Assembly: GCA_960531495.1 (NCBI GenBank)
Contig: OY482859.1
Coordinates: 30,325,481-30,389,480, forward strand
Direction of reading: 5' to 3'
DNA: 64,000 nucleotides
DNA from: Zeus faber
Lineage: Eukaryota; Chordata; Actinopteri; Zeiformes; Zeidae
The translations under genes were made by a program, and so were the position numbers. Below the pieces are notes generated by a model, which was not told the DNA's origin, did no database searches, and worked only from the letters and a program-made list of their open reading frames with translations. This document shows positions 34,100 to 46,559 of the stretch, piece by piece (positions within the stretch are counted from its first letter, which is position 1; each line of letters begins with the position of its first letter).

Positions 34100-36356
34100 A
34101 TAAAAAAGAAATGTACCACAAGGGTTAGCCATGCAGCTGTCACACTGACTGGACGACATTGCCCACTACCAGAGGACGCCAACACAACCCATGTTCATCT
34201 CGTAGCGCCCCCTGCTGACGCTACAGCCAAACGACAACCCAAAGAAAAACAAAAGACCCGAAGCCAGCCCACACCTACACCTACCCCCGTAGTACAAAAT
34301 CAAGAAGGAAAAAGCACAGGTCTGCCGCACAGAAGTGGTATTCCTAGGAAAAAGGATTGCGGGAGATAAGAGATACATCAACCCGGAAAGACAACAGGCA
34401 ATGCTTTAGTACCCTAAACCCACCACCGTGCAGCAAATGCTAGCATTCCTGGGACTCACTGGCTATAGCAGACACCACATAGCTGATTATGTGGACCACA
34501 CTGTTCCCCTACGCGAACTCATTGCGGAAGCTGGCCATCGGAACCAAAAGGCACCAATCAACTGGACCACAAGTGCGGAGGAAGCGTTCATAAGATTGAA
34601 ACAACTCATGGGGAAGGCTGAACACCTGTGCGCCCCTGACTACTCTTCCTCGTTCCATTTGGACGTTACTGAAAAGCACGGAATTGTCAACGCTGTGCCT
34701 TGGCAGCCTTGACACGGTGAGCGCACGATCCTGGCCTACCAGTTGCAAACTCGACACAGTGGAACATGGACTCTCCGGATGTGGACGACACATGGCTGCC
34801 ATTACACACGCGACCTACGGAAAACCAACCACATTACTTTCTTCCACACCACCATCGTGCATACCACTCATGGAGTCAAATCCCACCTCGATCTAACGGA
34901 TTTCACCTTAACCACACCAAAACGCGAGATGCGCTTGCATGACAGCCTGGAAAGAGACAATGTCTCGTACACAGCCAACGGAATCAACATGGCCAATGGA
35001 CTACAGTATTCAGATGGCACCCATGACTGCGTACAACTCATGAAACTGGAAGCAAAGTGCCACACAGACTTGGATGGAACACCTGACCCTGATGCAGAAA
35101 TTGTCCTGTTTATAGATGGTTGTTGTTTCGAAGGAGAAGACGAAATAGAGCATCATACGCAGTCGTTCAACAAATTAATGGACATCACGTCACCTTAAGA
35201 AGTGAGATGATAGAACAACCAGCATCAGACACTCCAAAGGAAATTCAAACGTCACCGCTGGCAACAACGCAGCCGACACAGCAGCAAAAGAAGCAGGAGG
35301 GTACCTTAAAGAAAGCGCAGCAATGATGATTGTATTAACTGAAGACAACGTCCTCAATTTGTCCTCAATTTGTCCCTACCTGGAGGAAATAGTGGTCAAA
35401 CCATATTGCAGAATGCGTCGTCTGTCACGGGCTAAATAAGAAGACAGTCTACCAAAGACCTTTGGGAACATTCCTAGTGCCCCCCTACCCCTTCAAAGAA
35501 ATATGCATAGATTACACAGACATGGGCAGGGACAACAGAGTGCAAGGGTACAGATACCTACTTGTGATGGTAGATCGATTCTCCAAATGGGTAGAGGCAG
35601 TCCCTTGCAAAAGAGAGGATGCAGAATCAGTGATTAAATGGTTAAGGAAAGAATTCATTCCTCGGTGGGGTTACCCCACAGTTATCTGCTTAGAAAATGG
35701 ATCTCATTTTACCAGCGACAAACTCAGACAGATAGAACAGGCATTAGGTATCTCCCATAGATATGGTTCCGTCTACCAACCCCAGTCACAAGGCCTAGTG
35801 GAAAGGGCAAGCCAGACATTGAAAGAGAAGTGGCCAAGGTGCTGGTAGAGACAAAACAGCAACTCAGTATGTCACTAGAGAACATCACAAAAACGATTAA
35901 ACTAACGTGGGTAGATGCCCTGCCCCTAGCATTAATGTCCATGCGAGCCTCTCCCCATCTTATTAACAGGCCGCCCCATGCCAGGTCCTCACAAACTACC
36001 AGCTACATCACCTGCTTTTGATGATTTCCAGGAAGGTTTTTCTGAATATGTCAAAGCACTAACCGCAGTATCTCGAGTTTTGTATTCACAGGTTAAGAAC
36101 ACTGCCCCCAGACTGCCCCACACCTGTGGTGGTCAACCCTGGAGACTGGGTCCACATCAAGATCCACAAACGGAAGTGGCCTGAGCCAAGGTGGACTGGA
36201 CCTTGGGAGGTAGTGTTGGCCACCTCACATGCAGTAAAGGTCAAAGGTAAAACTGGTGCTCTCTGGCACCACCTCTCCCACTGTGCCCCTGCCACCGTAC
36301 CCTCAAGAACTCTCTCAGAAACGAGGATCCAGCTGAAAGACACAAGCATTCTGTAA
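34100..36356 (+). pseudogene. pol remnant of the provirus
   Basis: Recognisable parts in order: RT thumb/connection (34428-34712: MLAFLGLTGYSRHHIADYV), RNase H (34743-35200), integrase core (35460-35850: [37 protein letters not shown]) and integrase C-terminal domain (36126-36356: NPGDWVHIKIHKRKWPEPRW). Most of RT is not recognised. Broken in several places. Confidence 0.8.
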
Positions 36357-37090
36357 TTAACCATGTGGAAATTGTTTTTCTTGTTTACCCTAGTAGAAGT
36401 CCTGGACCCTACACAGTATACATATTCTTACCAAGTGGGTTCAATTATCTTATGACCAGTATATGACAAAGGTCGCAGCGTGGGGCCGCACAAAAGAAAC
36501 AGTTCTCGTCATTTAGGCCTATGAAGGACAAATCCTGGCATTCAAAGTGGATTTCTGTTCCATAATAAAGTGTGATTCCACCGGGTAGGAGCAGTACCAG
36601 TGGAATGAGAAATATGTGTGGTCCATCAACCCCCGACTAACGAGTGACTGGTGGCTGGACGAGGTTTAAGGTACCCATATTGATTGTGGGGCATGGAGTA
36701 ATGTGCTTATAAACACAGGAACCAGTAGGAGGAATTGCTACTCCGCTCACTGAGCGTAGAACTAAAAGAAAATGCAGGAATAGATGATCACATCACTGTT
36801 TGGTTAGACTATGATTTCCAAATGAAAAGGCCTCATTTTATCATGCTTAATCAACGTTGCTATCATTGCTGCTCTGTTAATTGTATGTGGATGTTGTTGT
36901 ATACCATGCATTTGTACTCTAGTGAAAAATGCATCATGACTGCGTTGGGAAAACCAGAAATACAAGCGTACATGGCATTGAGACAGGAGGAAGGTGGCGA
37001 CACCTATGTTGCTGTAGGTATGGACTCCCTTTACCCAGCACCAGGACCCATTGTATTATACATATTTTGTTGTGGACACCTGATGGTGTC

Positions 37091-37101
37091 AAAGGAGGGA
37101 A
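37091..37101 (+). promoter_or_regulatory. Polypurine tract of the provirus
   Basis: AAAGGAGGGAA directly before the 3' LTR, the expected start point of plus-strand DNA synthesis. Confidence 0.85.
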
Positions 37102-37102
37102 T

Positions 37103-37669
37103 TGTGAGGAAAAAAAATATATATACATGTACTATAACTATAAAATACTACATATAACTATACTACTATAACTATAACTATAACATTACCGATTGAACTA
37201 ATCCTCGATAGCAAAACTATATGTATGTATACTACAGTAAACATTACATTAATGTATTTATGTACATTACTATCATTCATATTGTGGGTAATTATGAACT
37301 ACAGTTTCATTGATCAGTCAGAGCCAAAATTAAAACATGTATAAAGACACTGGGTGTAACTACGCAACCAGTTAGAAACCAGCACTGAAAATGGTTAATC
37401 AGCGGGGAGTCTGAAACTAGATAATCGGGGGATGGGAAATAGCAAAGGGGGGTGTGTCGTTTGTAACAAATGGACGAGGAAAGAAAAGTTTTGGCAGACT
37501 CCTGGGTGAAATGTCTGCTAGATGAGACATGCAGTTTAGGACTCACTACGTCGACGTATAAGTTTTTTTTTTTTTTTTTGGTAGATTCTCAAACCGTCCA
37601 ATAAACTCTCCGTATTCAAAGTTCCAGTTTCATCGCACAATTCCGGATTTGGAAATTTTGAACACGACA
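37103..37669 (+). repeat. 3' LTR of the provirus, upstream of igsf21
   Basis: Homologous to 31515-32066. It has a TATA-like TATAAAG at 37340-37346 and AATAAA near 37602. It ends about 0.8 kb before the igsf21 start codon in the same orientation, so a read-through or LTR-driven transcript is conceivable. Confidence 0.93.
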
Positions 37670-37673
37670 AAAT

Positions 37674-38443
37674 GCCCAGATAAAATATGCTATTAAGACG
37701 ACCTAATAACATGAACACATGAATACATGAATACATGTCATTATTACCTATAATTATGAATACAAATGCATACATGTGCACGTGCATTGATCAATATGGC
37801 ATTTCAATCTAAACTATCTAAAGTAAAAATATAAAATATAAATATTTGAATGAACAATATAACCTGACAAAGATTTTACTTCGACTCAAATGTCAATGTT
37901 GCCAAGTGGAATAATGCATATGCGTAGTTGTGTATCTGCACAATACGATTTGCAGCGTACGGACTGAAATAACAGTATCCTGCCTAAAATAACTAAAGAG
38001 GGAACAAAGAACGAATTGAAGGAAGTAAAACTATTGCCGCCAGCACTTCACGTTCGTTCACAGATCTGTTCGCCACCGACTTCTAGCAGTAGCTTTCGGT
38101 GGGGGCAGACTTAAACGAGCGAATCGTTGTGGCTGAGGATTCTGGTTCATTTCGTTCACTCAAAAGATTCGGTCAAAAATAACCCTTTCGTGACCGACCC
38201 GACACGGGACGACCTCACCAGCGTCCGATTGAGGTCGTGCAGCAGCGGGGGGGGGGGATCTCCACTTCGTGGTGGGTGTTTGCATTGCTGGGATGGATGG
38301 AGCGCAGGGAGGAGGGATAGAGATCCAGTAATCCTCAATAAATTCTGACTGACTCGCTCTGGACCGGGAAGCAGAAGCCGCACAGAGGTGGAGGAGGAGG
38401 AGGAGGAGGAGGACGGAACAGCGCATCGCTAACAACTCATCTC
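37674..38443 (+). promoter_or_regulatory. igsf21: igsf21 upstream region and likely 5' UTR
   Basis: After the provirus, 37674-38040 is AT-rich and empty. Near 38050-38180 is a GTTCGTTCAC/TTCACTCAAAAGATT element like those at 30900 and 55220. From 38200 the sequence turns GC-richer, with a G-run at 38247-38258 and a GGA repeat at 38388-38412, as expected for a gene start. No clear TATA box is seen, so a TATA-less promoter is likely. The transcription start is not determined. Confidence 0.5.
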
Positions 38444-38476
38444 ATGATGGAAGTTTGTGGCGGGAACATCATTTAG
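38444..38476 (+). promoter_or_regulatory. Upstream ORF in igsf21 leader
   Basis: ATG at 38444 opens MMEVCGGNII and stops at 38474-38476, four nucleotides before the main ATG at 38481. If the transcript starts upstream of 38444, this uORF would be met first and could reduce igsf21 translation or require reinitiation. Confidence 0.6.
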
Positions 38477-38480
38477 CAAG

Positions 38481-38541
38481 ATGAGATGCTTTTTGGTCCC
38501 CTGCCTTCTCCTTTACGCGGCTGCTCTGAGTTCTGCGGTCG
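38481..38541 (+). CDS. igsf21: igsf21 exon 1 (signal peptide)
   Basis: Encodes MRCFLVPCLLLYAAALSSAV and one base of the next codon: a typical signal peptide with a positive start, a hydrophobic core and a small-residue cleavage region. The ATG has A at -3. The exon ends in a strong donor (GTAAGT) in phase 1. The leftover G plus GC of exon 2 makes the glycine of GYLTV, matching the human IGSF21 order in which the signal peptide is followed by GYLTV. IGSF21 is known in mammals as a secreted or membrane-attached synaptic adhesion protein that binds neurexin-2-alpha and promotes inhibitory presynaptic differentiation. Start chosen because it is the first ATG in frame with a signal peptide. Confidence 0.85.
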
Positions 38542-38719
38542 GTAAGTGCGCTTTCATGAAACATACAGATGAAATGGGGATTCGGCGGATTATTATTATT
38601 ATTATTATTATTATTATCCCTCTGCATTTGCGATAGTTTCTCTTTTTTAATGCTTGTAAACGGAACATACATGGACATGAAAAACTGGAAAAATGTCATT
38701 TCACACACATTGACATGAA

Positions 38720-39320
38720 TTCATTGCACATGCTCATTTTAATTAAAGGTACATTACACACATTCAGGTTAATTCAAGGTGCATTACACATATTCAGGTT
38801 AATACATATTCACATTAATATATGACATTATTATATTCACATCAATTAAAAGTGCGTTACATATATTCAGATCAATTAAAGATAGGCAGCATCACACCTG
38901 TTTACATGATATAAAAATACATTACACATTCAGTTTAATTACATTACACGTATTCACATGAATTTAAAGTACATTACACATATTCAGGTCAATTTAAGGT
39001 AGGCCTGAATTACACATATTCAGATTAATTAAAAGTACATTTCACATATTGACACGAATTAAAATTACATCACACATATTCAGGTTAATTAAAGGTACAT
39101 CACACATATTCACATTCATTAAAAGTGTGTCACATATATTCCAGATCAACTAAAGGTAGGCTACATTACACCTATTCACACAAGTTAAAAGTGCCTTACA
39201 CATATTCAGATTAATTAAAAGTAAATTACACATATTCACATTAATTATTAAAAGTACATAACACATACTCACATGCATAAAATGTACATTACACATATTC
39301 TCACACAAATTAAAAGTAGA
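38720..39320. repeat. Minisatellite, unit about 36 bp, in igsf21 intron 1
   Basis: About 16 imperfect copies of a unit like ACATATTCACATTAATTAAA then AGTACATTACAC. It starts about 180 bp after exon 1. An ATT trinucleotide run precedes it at 38591-38618. Confidence 0.9.
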
Positions 39321-39412
39321 AAAGGTGTCTTTCAACACAACATAAACACCTTTGTTCTGAATCATACATGAAACATTATTAGGGGTCCTGCCCGCAGGGT
39401 TGTTATTGCTAT

Positions 39413-39935
39413 GTTTTTTTTTTTTTTTTTTTTTTTAATCGTTGTGTTTTCAGGCTAAAAGCATTTGAAACACGACAACGGCAGTATGCACAGACATGGT
39501 TGAGGTCTCGTTAGAACCGGGACATTTCTAACAAGTTTGATCGACGTTTCGAGTTCAATCAATCTACATTTGGAGCACAAATTATTGAAAAACTTGTCAT
39601 AATTTCATTAGTTTTGGGAGTGGGCCGCTTTGTGACATCGTAATTTATATAAGTCCGGTCGAAAGTCAGAAATCATTCACCTTCAGCCACTTGCGAGTAC
39701 GACATCTAGACGGTGCTGCATTTAAAGGGAACTCAGAAAACTGTAACTTGTGCTATGTTTTACAAAACATGTGACACGAACAGCCAATCGAACAAAGCAG
39801 AGAAACAACCATGTGACACGAACAGCCCATAGCACAGAGCAGAGAAACGACCATGTGACAAGAACAGCCAATCGTACAGCAGGAGCACTGACGCTTGCGC
39901 TGGCAGCGGGGATGAGACCCCCAGGAGCTGACACG
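39413..39935. repeat. Poly-T, dispersed repeat and 42-bp tandem repeat (intron 1)
   Basis: A poly-T run (39413-39437) is followed at 39450-39610 by text shared with 47784-47935 (TTTTCAGGCTAAAAG, GAGGTCTCGTTAGAAC, GGGACATTTC). At 39768-39890 a 42-bp unit beginning CATGTGACACGAACAGCC occurs at exact 42-bp spacing (39768, 39810, 39852), the third copy partial. No gene. Confidence 0.8.
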
Positions 39936-41052
39936 GCGGGTCTTCTTCAAACGCCAATTTGACCTCGAACTCGCCCTCCCAACCCGAGCGCAGCGTGGGC
40001 CGCATCCCTGCAAAAGGAGAGCAATCAAAGAAAAAATCTGCGATTTTCAGTGACGTTTGGTCAGAGAGAATTCCTCAGTCCGCTCCAAATGTCCTTGCAT
40101 ATAATCACAGAGCGCAGATTTGGGAACCTCGGAAACCTGTATTACGTACCTAACATGACTAAACCTGACCCTGTGCATTACTGCCTGCCGCCATATTTAT
40201 TATTATTGTTATTATTATTATTATTATTAATAACAATAATGTTATTATTAATAAATTATTTAAAATATTGTATAATGCGCATGAAAGTAGTATTAGTAGT
40301 AGTAGAGAGATGAGAGACAAGAGTTTGTATCAAAATTAATACCAACAATTAATAAAGGGACTAAATCTTGCAATATTTTACAATTTCAATTTTTGTTACT
40401 TCTATTACGTTTCACAAGTTTTACAATCTTTAATAAAAAATTACTCATAGAACTTTCAACACTTGTTTTAGCTTTTCAGCCAGATGGCAGATGGTTCCAG
40501 CAGTGGTTTGCCCTGAATATGAAAGTGAGCCCTGTGATTAAAAGATAGTATTAACAATAGCCAAACATTTCACTGAAAGCGGCTTTCCTTTTGACAGACA
40601 TCTATAATTTACCTCCTGGAAGACTTTATTGCCCCTTAAAGGGACAGGGTTGGTTTGAGAGCATTGTCAACGCTGAAACTTTTGCTTTTAATGGGTTTTT
40701 AAACCATTTTACTTTCGCTCTTATCAGAAGAGACATCTCTCCTCTCTCTCGCTCCCACTCCATCTCTGAAATGGAGATGCGCAAGGGGGGCGGGACCGGC
40801 TCCCTCTGCCTGGCTCACACACACGCACAAGGAGACGAGGGCGCAGATTGCACCCCGATCGCCCCCTCTCAATGGATAATGCGCAGAATGTAATGCAGTC
40901 TAATTCTGCTCTTAAATTGTTTAAGTTTTTTTCTTAAAAAATAAAAAAGAACCGATAAGAGTACCGTTAAAGTACCGGATCGATTAGCATTATTGGCAAG
41001 AGTAGTAGTACCGTTAACATCTTAACGATAACCATCGTGCCCCAGTCCTCGG
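39936..41052. other. Intron 1 DNA, MITE-like pieces
   Basis: A TTA/TAA microsatellite lies at 40197-40250. Near 40600-41045 the text ends in ACCGATAAGAGTACCGTTAA and GTTAACATCTTAACGATAAC, as seen at ends of hAT-like MITEs. No exon recognised. Confidence 0.45.
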
Positions 41053-41063
41053 TGCCCTGTCCC

Positions 41064-41124
41064 CGTTCCTCCAAATAAAACAACTAAAAACACACTGTTT
41101 TTAGTTGTTTTATTTGGGGGAACG
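41064..41124. repeat. Long near-perfect hairpin (intron 1)
   Basis: 29-nt arms at 41064-41092 and 41096-41124 pair with one mismatch around the loop CAC. The arm contains AAATAAAACAACTAAAAACA. Confidence 0.93.
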
Positions 41125-41130
41125 GAGGAC

Positions 41131-42200
41131 GGCGATCGTGCAATGTTGAAATGGATAACATTGAAATGTTATCCTTTTTGTAAGTTTCTATCTGTTTCGT
41201 CCTGTTATTGTAATGCACACTGACTGACAAAAAATGCTCGACTTGAAGAATCCCCGTTCGACTGACAGGTTTCCGACTGATGATTCGATTCGTTGACTTT
41301 CAGGGGGCAGCCCTAGCTACTATTGAGAAACTAGGACTACTATTGGGTGCAGCTTCTCAATGTGCTTAAATGCATTCCAATGGGGCAAACTTTAAACAGT
41401 CTTCAAAAAAGAAAAAAAAGAAAAAAAAATGTAATACAGGAAACTCAGATTCTAGGGACAGTCATTTCACATTCTATAAAAACGAATTTAAGCTATAGTA
41501 GAGTTTCTGTGCAAAAGAGTCACAGAAAAAACAGATAAAGTGAACGGTTTGCGAAAAAAATGTGTCTGTGTAACATTTATTTCTTATATCACATTGTGAG
41601 CTTCCCGTTTTCAAAACAGATTTTTGACATTTCTTTAAGGCTTAATTATTTGCCCCATTGGACTGCACTGAAGCAGAGTAAAAAGCTACATCAAAGAGCT
41701 ATATTCAATAGTGAAGAGCTCAGTGAGGTTGTGCTATGAACGGTTGATGTATCTATGATAGGAACCACCAATTAATAAGGCCTCAGTCGAAAGATAGCTG
41801 GCATATTCTTTAACCTCATAAAGAGCAGAGGAAGAGGATCTTAAGCATCTTTTAAACCTGCTTCTACGTTTATCTTACAAAGATGCAAATCAAGCTTTAA
41901 TCCAAAAAAAATTATGCCCTACCATGAAAATATGATCGGACGGTGCTATAATAATTCCAAATTACATTTCAATTTTCCATTTTATATCCCTTCGTTCTTT
42001 GCAAACTACCTTTTGTTTCCAATTGATCTCATCTGTTGGATGTTGTGCCATTCAGGCACCATTCTAATACAATATCATCTTCACTGCACATTGTCTACAA
42101 TTTGTGCATTATAGCGAGTCTGTGTGTCTGCTTTAGCATGTGAGCACACACACTATCCCAAAGCTTGGCAAATGGCAGGCTCTCTGGATGAAAAACTGGA
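41131..42200. other. Unassigned intron 1 DNA
   Basis: AT-rich. An A-rich tract lies at 41405-41430. No gene or known repeat recognised. Confidence 0.5.
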
Positions 42201-42204
42201 GGAG

Positions 42205-42310
42205 GGATTAGGGGGGCGGGAATGGAGGGGGGGCGTGCATGGGTATAAAATAATCTGTAGGCTGTCTGACGTCATGCCATTCAGAGCAGATGTGTGGAGG
42301 TAGGCGGCCC
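42205..42310 (+). promoter_or_regulatory. Promoter-like cluster in igsf21 intron 1
   Basis: A GC box (GGGGCGGG, 42213-42220), a TATA box (TATAAAAT, 42244-42251) and a full CRE (TGACGTCA, 42267-42274) lie within about 65 bp. A possible short exon with ATG at 42289 and donor GTAGGC at 42299 follows, but this is speculative. It could be an internal promoter or chance. Confidence 0.35.
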
Positions 42311-44088
42311 TTCATTATCGTACAGGGGATTTGCAGCCTTGCTGGCCGAGCAGCCCGACTGTATGTACCATGTAGTCATGTCTAGATGAGCGATACCTCA
42401 AATCCAAGTCTTATCGACTGCATTTTCATTCGATTGAAAGTGTTGAAAGGTTCTGCACCTGATGACACTAAAGGCGTGTTGTGTAATGGTTTTAATCTGT
42501 TGCAGTGCACATGCTCTGACATTAATGCTGCAGAATGTGCCACTTGGCATCATCGTCGTTGCCCACCCTGTGCGTGAAACTAGGCCTATATGCAATGGGC
42601 TGCTGTATTTCTATCGCCGTGATAGATTCAAAATTTCCCTTGTGTTTTTTCTCCCTTCTGCGTTATAATCTTACAATGAAGCTAGATAATGCTGGTTTCA
42701 TTCTTCTGGACTGCCAGTGGCAGTGTGTACCAATGAATAGCCTGTGTTGGGCACAAACAGTTCTAGTACTTATGACAAAAAAAAAGCACACAACTACAGT
42801 TGTCACTTCGACGGGTGTTTTGTCACAAGAATGCACAAATCAGAATACAGATTTGGGGCATCTGTATGGAACAGTATACAGTAAACAATGTCGGGTATGC
42901 GGTAAAGTGTGTTCCTTATCTTGGTAGTTGATCTTCAATCATAGTCGAGCCGACATAAGGCTTACGTTTGGCATACGGCAGTGTCTAAAGGCAACGTATC
43001 AATTGTTTACCTTGTTGAACAGCATTGGCGTGGTGTATTCATGATCCAAATCTGCATGAAATTAACATCTAATTTATGAAGGTAATTAGCAATGGGTGAA
43101 TGGGCTCAGCTTCTAGTCTTGATTTTTGTGTGCAAATCAATCTTAAAAGGCGCAGTTGAAAAGCTAAATCCAGTGATGTTGAAATAGAAAAAGACCAGAA
43201 CACCTGAAACATTTTAGAGGGAAGCAATGCAAGTACTGACGAGAAAAAGAGAATTTGGTTACATACCTAAAGCAGGGTACACACTACAAGATAAAGACGA
43301 TTTTGTGCCTGATTCCCTTTCTGACAGTCATGAGAAAAGTCAAGATTCTGCTTGGAGTTCCGTCCTGGGGTCACCAATTGCAAGTATTAAACATGTTCAA
43401 TATTTAAGAGCCAATATCCTGTAGTGCGCGGGGAACCCCAATGACGGCCGAGGAGGCGTTATGTGGATTGTCACATGGGAAAGACAGAGCCAATTAGGAG
43501 CCAAGTTGACTGAAACAGAATAAGTCATTAACACAACAGCAGCCATTGCTGTGAGGCATAAAGTACCATGTACAGTCTATGTTCACACTGTCTCTGATTT
43601 TTCATCCATTTTTTTTTCCTTTTGGATTTTCTATAAATAATAGTGGAAAACAATGGCATCCCTAGTTCTAGCCCATCATCCACTATGTTTGTTTGTTTTT
43701 CAAAGTCACGTTTGGTTGCGCAAGATTTCCATGTTTGAGAGTCTGGACTCTCGCGTAGCCACACCGCCGTGTCAAACACCACACCTCTTTGTGTGGCTTT
43801 GCAAGATTAGGAGCCGTTGTCGGTGAATGCACTCTGTTAGTGTGTGGTGTGCTGTTTGGGCAAAACCTTGCTCTCCATACACTATGGGATCACATATATG
43901 AGATATGTCGTCATGTGTGGGGTCTCTCACATTTTCAAAATCTGTAAACATTTGAAAAATGTTGTAGTGTGGGCCAGTGTGGTTAAATTTGTTGGACTAA
44001 TCCTGTTATTAGCTGTGTGCCATATTGTATCGTTGACGATAATACCAGTATAATTTTTAATATGACAAAAAAAAAAACATATCTTATG
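42311..44088. other. Unassigned intron 1 DNA
   Basis: No exon recognised. Near 43265-43345 the text ACACACTACAAGATAAAGACGA weakly resembles 60455-60610 (CACACTACATGAC), hinting at a shared MITE. Confidence 0.45.
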
Positions 44089-44897
44089 TAGGGATGCAGC
44101 GGTACACGGTATGTTATTGAACCACTCAGTACGCCCCCTACGGTTCTATACGCACATGTAACCGCGGTATTACAATATCGTGGTAGAAGTCCACCTGATG
44201 CATTGGCGTGGTGTACAGGTGCCGCGCGGCGTGCTGTAAGTGCATGCTTCCTATTGAATCCATGGTTGGAGCTCCACTGGCCACCGGGTCTGCGCAGCAT
44301 TTCTCTATTTTTGCACAAGAGGTCTGTTTTATTTTTGAACTACGTGAGCCTTTTCCATAGAAATACAAGATAAAACTATACAGAAATGTTTTATACAATG
44401 TTTATGTGAGTCTACATTGTACCAGAGACCTAGAGCTGTTGTCAGATTTGCTTATTGATCAAGACCCATTTTAAATACAAAGAACAACCATATATTACAA
44501 GTACCCTGGAGTTGAGGTGTCCAGTCAGAAAATAACCCACTGGGATGGCCATTTCCCTTTTAATTACAAACTTCTCTTCAGACACACGCTCTTTCGCTTC
44601 TACTCACACTAGTGTCTGGTCATCAACAAACGATCCGGTTCTTTTGAACAGCTCTTTAGTAGGAATGAAGGGAACCAAGTCTCGCTGATGAGCCAAGTTG
44701 TACAACTTAATGATGATCTTGAACCCTGTCTCCCCCCTCCCCCACGCTCCCACACAGAGCGTTACACATGGCAGACTACTATAAAAAAAAAATTCACACC
44801 TTTCAAATTAACTTAAATAAACGAGAATGTAGTGTTACCGATGCCCAAATAACGCAATACATACCGAACCGTGGGCCCACTGTACCGTTGCATCCAT
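44089..44897. mobile_element. hAT-like MITE, about 0.8 kb (intron 1)
   Basis: The left end, TAGGGATGCAGCGGTACA, is the inverse of the right end, TGTACCGTTGCATCCATA, with few mismatches. No transposase inside. The right part matches 28790-29037. No 8-bp target duplication is seen. Confidence 0.7.
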
Positions 44898-46395
<1,498 letters not shown>

Positions 46396-46559
46396 TGAAT
46401 TGAACAGACCATTTAATCTGCAAGGCTCTGAAAATGGGACGTATTTAAAGGTTAGGTTCATCATTTTTCAACCCAGTTCTGAAAATGTTGGTTTCTATCC
46501 AACCCTGCTTAACTCTACATTTTTGAGAAACTTACCGCTCTGCTGCAGCTGAGCTGTGC

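Larger units (their letters stand above)
31515..37669 (+). mobile_element. Endogenous retrovirus provirus with both LTRs
   Basis: A 6155-bp fossil provirus with complete borders: a 4-bp direct repeat AAAT at 31511-31514 and 37670-37673, LTRs of 552 and 567 bp starting TGTGAG and ending CGACA, a tRNA-Trp primer site, a long repeated leader, gag (33228-33990), pol remnants (34100-36356) and a polypurine tract. Integrase style (PGDWVHIKIHKRKWPEPRW) and a PPPY motif in gag point to a class-I (gamma/epsilon-like) ERV. The ends look whole but the coding part is broken about ten times, and little of env is recognisable. By eye the LTRs differ at about 5% of sites, so the insertion is of moderate age. 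It lies in the same orientation as igsf21. Confidence 0.93.
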
